NCBI GenBank assembly: GCA_947455415.1
Contig: CANGNX010000005.1
Location: forward strand, 1-34,823
Direction of reading: 5' to 3'
Length of the DNA stretch: 34,823 nucleotides
From: Opitutia bacterium
GTDB lineage: Bacteria > Verrucomicrobiota > Verrucomicrobiia > Opitutales > UBA953
Notes under the pieces: generated by a model
Database searches by the model: none
Seen by the model: the letters and a program-made list of their open reading frames with translations, nothing else
What the model was told of the DNA's origin: nothing
In this document: in pieces, positions 18,962 through 26,691 of the stretch
Layout: each line of letters starts with the position of its first letter
Numbering within the stretch: the stretch's first letter is position 1
Made by a program: the position numbers and the translations under genes

Positions 18962-20644
18962 ATGTTTGAAGACCACAGCGATATTATACGCGACATTGCC
19001 ATTGAAGTTGGCCTCTTGAATCAGACCCAAGCCGACGAGATATGGGAGTCGCACACGACGACAGGTAAATCCTTCGCTGACAGCTTAGTGGATGCAGGGT
19101 TGGCGGACCGTCCTGCTATTTTGCAAGCGATTGCGGATCACTTGGGCGTACAGTATTATTCAGCGATTCCCACGGCATCAGATGAAGAAGTAACTAAGAT
19201 TTTAAAAGCCCCCCAGGCACACAAGTATGCGGTGGTGCCCGTGGCGGACGAGGCAGGGAAGGTTACTCTGGTCTCCAAAGACCCCTTTAACTCGGCTACG
19301 GTTAACGAGCTCACCTTTATTTTAAAGCGAGATATCGAGTTAGCGGTCGCTGATCCGAGCATGGTCGATGCGGCGATTGTCCGTGTCTACGGCGAGCCCT
19401 CCGCGACCTCGATGGAGGATTTGCTCGGCGAGTTTGATCAACTCGGCACCGAAGCCACGAGCGAAGAAGACGCTGCGAAAGCCGCGAATCAGGCGCCAAT
19501 CATTCGCTTCGTGGACTTAGTTTTACAAGAAGCGGTGAAGGCCAAGGCCTCCGATATTCACTTTGAGCCTTTCGAAGATCAGTTCCGTATCCGCTATCGG
19601 ATTGACGGTTCGCTTTACGAAATGGCACCTCCGCCGAAGAACTTAGCCCCTGCCGTTACAGCGCGCGTGAAGGTGCTCTCTTCCTTGAACATTGCCGAAC
19701 GTCGCGTGCCGCAAGACGGACGGATTAAAACCACCATTGGTGGTCGGGCGATCGATTTACGTGTTTCGACTTTGCCCACACAGTTTGGTGAATCGCTCGT
19801 GTTGCGTATTTTGGATAAGACCGTCGTTAACCTAAGTCTCGATGCACTCTCCATGCAGGAGGACATCAAGGAAGGCATTCGTACGATGGTGAACCGTCCG
19901 AACGGTATCTTTATTGTAACTGGCCCAACGGGTTCAGGTAAAACCACCACGCTTTATTCGGCGTTACGTGAAGTGAATACGGAAGACGTGAAAATTTTAA
20001 CCGCCGAAGATCCGGTGGAATACGAAGTCGAAGGCATCATGCAGGTGCCAATCAATCACCAAGTCGGACTGACTTTCGCCGCCGCTTTGCGTTCCTTCCT
20101 TCGTCAAGATCCTGACACTATCATGGTGGGGGAAATTCGAGACATTGAGACCGCCCAAATTGCCGTCCAAGCTTCGCTAACGGGTCACGTGGTTTTATCC
20201 ACGCTGCACACCAACGATGCTCCGGGTGCGGTGACGCGTTTGATTGATATGGGGCTCGAGCCCTTCTTGATTTCCGCATCGCTGGAAGGTGTGTTAGCGC
20301 AGCGTCTGTTGCGTAAGATTTGTAAGTCGTGTCGCACTGCGTACGAGCCCGACAAAGAAGTCGTCAACATGCTCGACGTGGATGCGCTCGAAATCGCTAA
20401 TAAGAAGTTCTACTTCGGCAAGGGCTGTCCCGAGTGTAATCGCTCCGGCTACCGCGGCCGCCAAGGCCTCTTTGAGTTGATGACAATCAGTGATTCAATC
20501 CGAACACTGATTACGCAGCGTGCACCGACCTTGGTGCTGAAACAGAAGGCTATTGAAGTCGGCATGCGTCCCTTGCGTGATGACGGCCTGCGTTGTATCT
20601 TCGATGGTTTAACCACCATTGAAGAAGTTCTGAAATACACCTAA
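18962..20644 (+). CDS. GspE/PilB-family ATPase (second copy)
   Basis: [63 protein letters not shown] zinc motif. Confidence 0.93.
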   Translation: MFEDHSDIIRDIAIEVGLLNQTQADEIWESHTTTGKSFADSLVDAGLADRPAILQAIADHLGVQYYSAIPTASDEEVTKILKAPQAHKYAVVPVADEAGKVTLVSKDPFNSATVNELTFILKRDIELAVADPSMVDAAIVRVYGEPSATSMEDLLGEFDQLGTEATSEEDAAKAANQAPIIRFVDLVLQEAVKAKASDIHFEPFEDQFRIRYRIDGSLYEMAPPPKNLAPAVTARVKVLSSLNIAERRVPQDGRIKTTIGGRAIDLRVSTLPTQFGESLVLRILDKTVVNLSLDALSMQEDIKEGIRTMVNRPNGIFIVTGPTGSGKTTTLYSALREVNTEDVKILTAEDPVEYEVEGIMQVPINHQVGLTFAAALRSFLRQDPDTIMVGEIRDIETAQIAVQASLTGHVVLSTLHTNDAPGAVTRLIDMGLEPFLISASLEGVLAQRLLRKICKSCRTAYEPDKEVVNMLDVDALEIANKKFYFGKGCPECNRSGYRGRQGLFELMTISDSIRTLITQRAPTLVLKQKAIEVGMRPLRDDGLRCIFDGLTTIEEVLKYT

Positions 20645-20666
20645 TTCTTTTACCCCACACATTCCC

Positions 20667-21917
20667 ATGCCCGAATATAAGTATAACGCGATTGATCGCA
20701 ATGGCGCTCAAGCCTCAGGTAAGATCGAGGCCGCCAGCGATGAGCAGGCCCGTCAGAAGCTCATGGCCAAAGGCCTGATGGTGACGACCTTGGCCGCCGA
20801 TGGTGGCGCCGCGAAGGCCGCCGCAGTGGTTTCGGCTCCTAAGAAATCGGGTTTCAGTTTGAGCTTTGGGGCGAAAGTTAAGCCCGACGAAGTCACAATC
20901 ATGACCCGTCAGTTGGCCACGCTGATTGTGGCGGGGTTGCCTCTGTTGCGGGCCCTGGAATTGATTCACCGTCAGGAGCGTAATCCTTACTTCAAAGAAA
21001 TTTTAGGTAATATTGCCGAGAGTGTTTCCCAAGGTAATAACTTGTCCGAGGCATTGCAGTCACACCCCAAGGTTTTTGACCGACTGTACGTGAATATGAT
21101 TAAGGCCGGTGAAGCCGGTGGTGTTTTAGATAAGGTCTTGGATCGTCTGGCCAAATTCCGTGAAAAAGCCCAACGCATTCAAAAGAAGGTGAAGTCGGCA
21201 ATGGTTTATCCTGGTGTCGTCGTGACGGTGGCGGTCGTGATTGTTTATATTCTGATGGTGAAGGTCGTGCCTTCGTTCCAAAAGCTCTTAGACGGACAGA
21301 AAACTCAGATGCCTCCGCTGACGCAGTTTGTCGTGGGTATTTCGAAGGCTTTAACCGAATTTTGGTACGTCACTCCGTTTGTGATTTTCGGCGTTTATTT
21401 CTTTCTCAAAACCTGGCTGGCAACCGAGAAGGGTAAGGCTATTTTTGACAAAATTATCTTCAAGTTACCAAAAGTCGGTGGCTTCGTGCAGATTGTCTCG
21501 GTTTCACGTTTTGCCCGCACCTTCGGAACCTTGATGTCATCTGGTGTTCCCATTTTACAGGCTATTACGATTACGCGTGATACCTTGGACAATGTAGTCA
21601 TCGCGAACTCCTTGGAACTCGTGCATGATCGTGTGCGCGATGGTGAGCCGCTTTCGGTACCACTGGAACAAACCGGAGTTTTTCCACAAATGGTTACTTC
21701 CATGATTCAAGTCGGCGAAGAAACCGGACAGCTGCCTGAGATGTTGAACCGCGTGGCGGATATTTATGACGAAGAAGTGGACAACGCGGTGACGGCGCTG
21801 ACTTCGATTATCGAGCCCGTACTCATCGTCTTCCTCGCCGTCGTGGTTGGTGCCATCGTTTTGGCGATGTTCTTACCGTTGATTGCGCTGATCACCAAGA
21901 TGACGGGCGGGGCGTAA
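20667..21917 (+). CDS. Type II secretion F / PilC-family inner-membrane protein
   Basis: MPEYKYNAIDRNGAQASGKIEA; two T2SSF repeats with VPILQAITITRDTLDN, MIQVGEETGQLPEML, C-terminal TM segments. Confidence 0.93.
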   Translation: MPEYKYNAIDRNGAQASGKIEAASDEQARQKLMAKGLMVTTLAADGGAAKAAAVVSAPKKSGFSLSFGAKVKPDEVTIMTRQLATLIVAGLPLLRALELIHRQERNPYFKEILGNIAESVSQGNNLSEALQSHPKVFDRLYVNMIKAGEAGGVLDKVLDRLAKFREKAQRIQKKVKSAMVYPGVVVTVAVVIVYILMVKVVPSFQKLLDGQKTQMPPLTQFVVGISKALTEFWYVTPFVIFGVYFFLKTWLATEKGKAIFDKIIFKLPKVGGFVQIVSVSRFARTFGTLMSSGVPILQAITITRDTLDNVVIANSLELVHDRVRDGEPLSVPLEQTGVFPQMVTSMIQVGEETGQLPEMLNRVADIYDEEVDNAVTALTSIIEPVLIVFLAVVVGAIVLAMFLPLIALITKMTGGA

Positions 21918-21936
21918 TTCGTTCCGACCTGTTCGC

Positions 21937-21967
21937 AAAAAGCCCGACGGTACCGTCGGGCTTTTTT
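21937..21967 (+). terminator. Rho-independent terminator 1 after the pilC-like gene
   Basis: AAAAAGCCCGACGGTACCGTCGGGCTTTTTT; 11-bp half-palindrome plus T-tract. Confidence 0.9.
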
Positions 21968-21994
21968 GTGTCCCATCGTAAGGGCCCAAAAAGG

Positions 21995-22033
21995 AGCCGG
22001 CTTACGTACCCCTACGTAAGCCGGCTGTTTTTT
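21995..22033. terminator. Terminator 2, possibly bidirectional
   Basis: Perfect 14-bp stem AGCCGGCTTACGTA-CCCC-TACGTAAGCCGGCT followed by GTTTTTT; the minus-strand exit reads CCTTTTT. Confidence 0.85.
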
Positions 22034-22136
22034 ACTATTTTAACTTACTTACCCCATTGCCCCGTAGGACAAATTGATGTGATTAACAGAAAGTACTTAG
22101 GGTGTATTTGCAAGGAATATTGGATAATTCACAGGC

Positions 22137-22154
22137 GTTACTTATGTAAGTAAC
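22137..22154. repeat. Inverted repeat downstream of the initiator tRNA
   Basis: GTTACTTA-TG-TAAGTAAC, 8-bp perfect arms. Confidence 0.7.
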
Positions 22155-22175
22155 TGATATTAAATAACTTAAAAT

Positions 22176-22253
22176 TGGGTGCAGGGGTAGGATTTGAACC
22201 TACGACCTTCAGGTTATGAGCCTGACGAGCTAACCGGGCTGCTCCACCCTGCA
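22176..22253 (-). tRNA. Initiator tRNA-fMet (anticodon CAT)
   Basis: Minus strand TGCAGGGTGGAGCAGCCCGGTTAGCTCGTCAGGCTCATAACCTGAAGGTCGTAGGTTCAAATCCTACCCCTGCACCCA. Initiator-type D arm (GGAGCAGCC..GGT.AGCTCGTC), CTCATAA anticodon loop. Confidence 0.93.
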
Positions 22254-22425
22254 ATAAGTGGGAAGTGGAGAAGAAGGGCGGATGGCACGACTCGCAAGAT
22301 ATTTTTTTAGCGTAATAAGTTAATTCCCTGAGCAGTAGGGTGGACGGGCGTCTAGGGCTATAGGGTGAGGTTAAAATGAGCGAACCCTCGCTTGTTTGTT
22401 TCAATGCAGAGCTAAAATCAGCCCC

Positions 22426-23490
22426 ATGCCTGGGCGACACACTTTATTTTCCCGTCAAGTGGGCCAACGCTCCTGGCGCGGCCTGATTATATCAGTTGGG
22501 GTACACGGTTTACTCGCGTGGTTGGCCTGCTGGATTATTTTTCGCATACCACCTGCAGCCGTTAAGCAACACGATGAAGTTTTTGTGGTGGCGGGAGGCG
22601 GTGCGAGTGCCCCACCAGCCGCACCATCTTATGCGGCGAGTCAGGCCCAGCGGGTGGATCGAATCTCGCCGCAACGATTGTCGGTAGAAAGTGCCAGCAC
22701 ATCGGTCGCCATTCCTGAGTTGTCCAAATCTACTGAGGGGGCTGCGACTGGTCTAGGTGTGGCGGGGCTGGGTCAAGGACTCGGCAGTGGGTTAGGTGGA
22801 TTAAAGGGCGTCGGCAGTGGCTTGGGAAGCAGTGCGGGGTACGTCGGTAAGTGTGTGATGGGTGCGATGATTAAAGCCCAGAAGGTAGCGGTCTACTTGG
22901 ACTGTTCGGGCTCGATGCGGCCCTACTTAGCACGCGTCACCGCGGAGATTAAAAAGCAGTACCCCACGGCGGATGTTTTTCGCTTTGATGGTGCACGTGT
23001 GGTGGCTCTCGGTGATGAAATTATTTTCGGCAGAAATTTCCGCGGCGAAGCACCGAAGCTAACGGAGGCACCGACGCAGACCATAGAGAATGAATTAACT
23101 GCAGAGGGGAGACAATTATTGGTGAGAATTCGTAGTGCCTGCGAGAAGGGTTCGCTCGGTGCGTGGATTGATCGTATGCTTGGTGAGCCTTACGACGCCT
23201 TAGTGGTGTTTTCCGATTTTATGGACGGGGTTCGGGTTTATGAATCGCATAAGACGAACGGGTTTACCCAGGTTTATTCCGATAGTGCCTACCATAAAGT
23301 TGGGCAGAAGCTCCCCGCTGGCGCCTGGCAACGTCGATGGCTGGAGGTGTTTAAGGGAAGTGCCACATCGCGGGGCCTGAAGGTTTACCTGTTTACCATC
23401 GATAAGCCACCACAGGGCTTTTTACAGGCCTGCGTTGAGGCCTCAGGCGGTTCGTCGGCGAACGTCGGCTGGCTGCGGCAAACAAGGTAG
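22426..23490 (+). CDS. Membrane-anchored von Willebrand factor A-domain protein with TonB-like N-terminal segment and Gly-rich linker
   Basis: TM GLIISVGVHGLLAWLACWIIF; linker GLGVAGLGQGLGSGLGGLKGVGSGLGSS; MIDAS-like VAVYLDCSGSM (DxSxS). Confidence 0.65.
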   Translation: MPGRHTLFSRQVGQRSWRGLIISVGVHGLLAWLACWIIFRIPPAAVKQHDEVFVVAGGGASAPPAAPSYAASQAQRVDRISPQRLSVESASTSVAIPELSKSTEGAATGLGVAGLGQGLGSGLGGLKGVGSGLGSSAGYVGKCVMGAMIKAQKVAVYLDCSGSMRPYLARVTAEIKKQYPTADVFRFDGARVVALGDEIIFGRNFRGEAPKLTEAPTQTIENELTAEGRQLLVRIRSACEKGSLGAWIDRMLGEPYDALVVFSDFMDGVRVYESHKTNGFTQVYSDSAYHKVGQKLPAGAWQRRWLEVFKGSATSRGLKVYLFTIDKPPQGFLQACVEASGGSSANVGWLRQTR

Positions 23491-23538
23491 CGTTTGCCTT
23501 GGCGATTGCACCCGACGGAGAGATGGCTTGGATGGGGT

Positions 23539-23970
23539 ATGGCCACGTTTCAAGCAGAGCACCGCGCCCAGTTCTCGGATACGGATGCCGCGGGCATTGT
23601 GCATTTCTCGACGATCTTTTTCTGGGTCGAAGCGACGGAAGAGGCACTCTTTCGTGCGCTCAAATTGCCATTTCTTAAATTCGACGGAAATAAATTAAGC
23701 GGCTTCCCGCGGGTGCGAGTAGAGTGCGATTACTTATCGCCCGTGTATCGGGATGAGTTGGTGGTGGTGACGCTCAGCCCTCAGGAGATTGGAGACAAGA
23801 AGCTGGTTTGGGGGTTCAAGGCACAGGTGGGGAATCGTCCAGTGGCTCAGGGTGCCTTGACTACGGTCTATGCGTGGCGCGAAGGGCAGGGTGCGATGAT
23901 GGCGGCGTTGGTTCCGCTTGAAGTGAAGCAGGCCCTCGAGGATTTTTTTGGTAAAACTTCTCAAGCGTAA
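23539..23970 (+). CDS. Acyl-CoA thioesterase, 4HBT/hotdog family (YbgC-like)
   Basis: FSDTDAAGIVHFSTIFFWVEATEEALFRAL is the characteristic 4HBT motif with DTDAAGIVH; VECDYLSPVYRDEL. Confidence 0.85.
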   Translation: MATFQAEHRAQFSDTDAAGIVHFSTIFFWVEATEEALFRALKLPFLKFDGNKLSGFPRVRVECDYLSPVYRDELVVVTLSPQEIGDKKLVWGFKAQVGNRPVAQGALTTVYAWREGQGAMMAALVPLEVKQALEDFFGKTSQA

Positions 23971-23978
23971 AGTTGGGG

Positions 23979-24875
23979 ATGACTGAGTTACCGCGGATTC
24001 ATAATTTTTCGCATCATGCCATGGGCGTGACCTTTTGGGTGCGCGTGGCAGAAGAGGATTTCATTTTTGCTCAACGTGCAGTCGAAGCCGCTTTTTTTTA
24101 TTTAGATGAATTGAGCCGCGAAATGGGTTGGGCCGATGGCGATTGGTCGGCCGGTCAGATGGCCTTGGTAAATCGGTTACCTGGCGGCGAAATGATGGCG
24201 GTGAGCCAAAGTTTTGCCGATTTATGGCTGGCGGCCGAAGCCTATCGTGCGGAATCGCAAGGGGCCTTTGATGTTAGGGCCGGAGGGCTTTTTAATTATT
24301 GGAGACACAGGTCGCCTGCTTCTTTTAGTCCCGATGACACCGCATGGTTGGCGGCGATGGATGCTTTCAAGGCTTCGTCTTATCGCCTAGAGGGTCTCGA
24401 GTTTCACGCGGTGCATTCCGGTGCCACGATAGATTTCCGGTCGATAATCTGTGGCTACGCCGTGGATCGTATGTCGGAGATTCTGGAATCAACTTGGGGT
24501 ATTCATCGAGCACTCATTATGGCAGGCGGTGCGGTCATGCGTGCCCTTGATCCGCCTGGAGAAACGGCTGGTTGGCGAATTGCGATTGGAACTCGGGCAG
24601 AATTATTGCTCTGCCGTTCAGCTTTGAGCAGTCGTGTAAAGTCAGCCACTGGCCCGGTGTTACTGGATGCTCGTATCGGTGAGCTCGGTCGTGAGGAAGG
24701 CATCGTACGCGCTTTAGCGTCCACGGCTCAAGAGGCACAATACCTTTCGTTAATGGGTTTAGTTTTAGATGAAGCCGAGGTGCGACTTTTATTGGGTGAA
24801 AACGGCCAGCGTGGCCTTTGGCTCACGAATGACCAGCGTCTCGGTGTTCTCCACGCCTTGCCCCGCTTTGTTTAA
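23979..24875 (+). CDS. ApbE-like (FAD:protein FMN transferase fold) protein, probably degenerate
   Basis: Overall ApbE layout (MGVTFWV..., DVRAGGLFNYWR, GATIDFRSIICGYAVDRM, ALIMAGGAVMRA), but hallmark residues are altered. Confidence 0.6.
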   Translation: MTELPRIHNFSHHAMGVTFWVRVAEEDFIFAQRAVEAAFFYLDELSREMGWADGDWSAGQMALVNRLPGGEMMAVSQSFADLWLAAEAYRAESQGAFDVRAGGLFNYWRHRSPASFSPDDTAWLAAMDAFKASSYRLEGLEFHAVHSGATIDFRSIICGYAVDRMSEILESTWGIHRALIMAGGAVMRALDPPGETAGWRIAIGTRAELLLCRSALSSRVKSATGPVLLDARIGELGREEGIVRALASTAQEAQYLSLMGLVLDEAEVRLLLGENGQRGLWLTNDQRLGVLHALPRFV

Positions 24876-24882
24876 GTCCCGC

Positions 24883-26637
24883 CTAATTCTTGAGGATGGT
24901 TTCGATGTCAATCTGCAGTTGATCGCGATTATTCGAAAATAGGAAAATGTCCGAGGAGATACGAGTCAGTGCCTTGGCTAGCATTTCTTTGGGCGGTCGG
25001 CGGGTCGACATCAGTCGGCGCAAATACACTTCGAGGTCTTGTGCAACTTCGGGATGTTCGATCTTCAATTTAACTATCTCCAAGAGAATCGCCTGATTAC
25101 TTTCGTTGGCGAGGTGAACATCTATCAGCATATTATTAGCCTCGAGGTAGCGTTTCGCTGTGATTAATTTTTTACCAGATGTTACCAAGAGCGAGGGTGC
25201 CACGTTCCGGGTTTGGGTCAGTCGCCGCAAATTAATGGAGGCAATTTCGGGTTGGTTATCGGCGAAATACGCAATGGTTCGCAAGGCGTCCAACGCAATG
25301 CTGACACTTTGGAGCCATTGTTTATTTTCGTTTTGATCTAATAGCTCGTTAATCAAGAGAATGGCTTCATGTGCTTGGTTGTCGTTGATTAAGCACTCCG
25401 CATGAGTGAGGGTGAATTTATAGCGGTTGGAGAAGCGGCGAGTTTGCGCGATGTCGAGTAGGCGTTTGGTTAATTTCGGCTGGAGGGAGTCATTAGCATA
25501 TTGTGCGAGCTCCAGCATCGCCTGGGGATTGGTGCCATATGTGTTAATCATCTTCTCGATTTGCTCATCCCTCTGGGTGGCGTTTTCAGTGCCAGGTAAT
25601 AAATACAGCATCTGAATTTTTGGCCCTGCTTCATTGGGCGATTGGATGATAATTAGGTCAACGCAGTCACGGGCAGCCGCCATTTCACCATTTTCTTTTA
25701 ACCATTTCGCTTTAATCTCAAGGAGTCGCGTGATGTCTGGGTATCTATTGGCGGCGGCGGTGATTAACTTGATGGCCTCTTTTCTCTCGCCGCCTTCCCA
25801 GAGCAGCTGGCAATTAATCAGAAAACCTTCAGGGGTGGCTTCGAGGTTGTATTTTTTGATTAAATTGGCGGTCTCAATATAATAACCGCGAAGGAAATGC
25901 GCCTGCGTGTTGGCAATCTTAAGGGCTTGTTCGACTTCGGGATTAAGGTCTTTGCGTCCAAGGAATTTACTGGCACATGCGATAATGCGTGCATCTTGAT
26001 CGTAGGCGAAGCACTTCGCGAGGTAGTTTTGAAAGTGCTCGGGCTCATTAATGCAAAAGTTGAGTGAGTTATCGAGCACGAGGAAGGCATCGATTTGTCG
26101 ACCGAGACCGAAGTAGAGTTCTGCCACTAAGCGTTGGGCTTCTGCATTGCGCGGCGAGAGCTGCGCCGCCGTGCCGATATTGCGGGCAAACTCCATGTAG
26201 TTCTGCTTGCTGATCGCCTTCTTTGCTACCTCAAAGTAGTAATCGCCCTTATGAATTAAATGTGGGATGCGCCCGTAGTCCTTTTTGTCGTCGTTCTCCG
26301 ATAAAAGTCGGTACTCTCTGGCCTGGACCTCTGCACTGCTTAAACCGAGATTAATTGCCGAATTAATAAGTGTGTCGGGAAAGTATAGGTAAGCATCACC
26401 GCGCCGAGTGGTGGTGATTCCGTTCATGTAGCGTTCGCGGAAGTAAAAAAGCTCGGAAGTGGAAATCCAAAGCAGGATTAATAAGAACGGTGAATAAAAT
26501 GCGATGCGCCGCCAGTTGAGACTATAAATTTTCTTCTGATAGCCAATCTGTTGGACGATAACTGTGCCAAAGAAAATGGTCTTAACACTCTTCCTTTCGG
26601 TGTTGGCCCCGTACAGGTATGCAGGCTTTTTTTCCAT
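24883..26637 (-). CDS. Membrane-anchored TPR-repeat protein of unknown function
   Basis: N-terminal TM IAFYSPFLLILLWIST; repeated helical TPR-like segments (NIGTAAQLSPRNAEAQRLVAELYFGLGRQIDA etc.); start codon uncertain. Confidence 0.6.
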   Translation of the reverse strand: MEKKPAYLYGANTERKSVKTIFFGTVIVQQIGYQKKIYSLNWRRIAFYSPFLLILLWISTSELFYFRERYMNGITTTRRGDAYLYFPDTLINSAINLGLSSAEVQAREYRLLSENDDKKDYGRIPHLIHKGDYYFEVAKKAISKQNYMEFARNIGTAAQLSPRNAEAQRLVAELYFGLGRQIDAFLVLDNSLNFCINEPEHFQNYLAKCFAYDQDARIIACASKFLGRKDLNPEVEQALKIANTQAHFLRGYYIETANLIKKYNLEATPEGFLINCQLLWEGGERKEAIKLITAAANRYPDITRLLEIKAKWLKENGEMAAARDCVDLIIIQSPNEAGPKIQMLYLLPGTENATQRDEQIEKMINTYGTNPQAMLELAQYANDSLQPKLTKRLLDIAQTRRFSNRYKFTLTHAECLINDNQAHEAILLINELLDQNENKQWLQSVSIALDALRTIAYFADNQPEIASINLRRLTQTRNVAPSLLVTSGKKLITAKRYLEANNMLIDVHLANESNQAILLEIVKLKIEHPEVAQDLEVYLRRLMSTRRPPKEMLAKALTRISSDIFLFSNNRDQLQIDIETILKN

Positions 26638-26691
26638 CGTCCTTCATTGTCAGAAGGGGTCTCACTGTTGGCAAGTGTGGAGTCGAGATTA

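Noticed and set aside
21968-22153. 61-aa ORF across the second terminator
   Set aside because: Runs through a perfect 14-bp terminator hairpin; no recognisable domain.
22282-22300. Possible sigma-54 promoter TGGCACGACTCGCAAG upstream of the VWA gene
   Set aside because: The distance from GG to GC is about 2 nt too short for a -24/-12 element.
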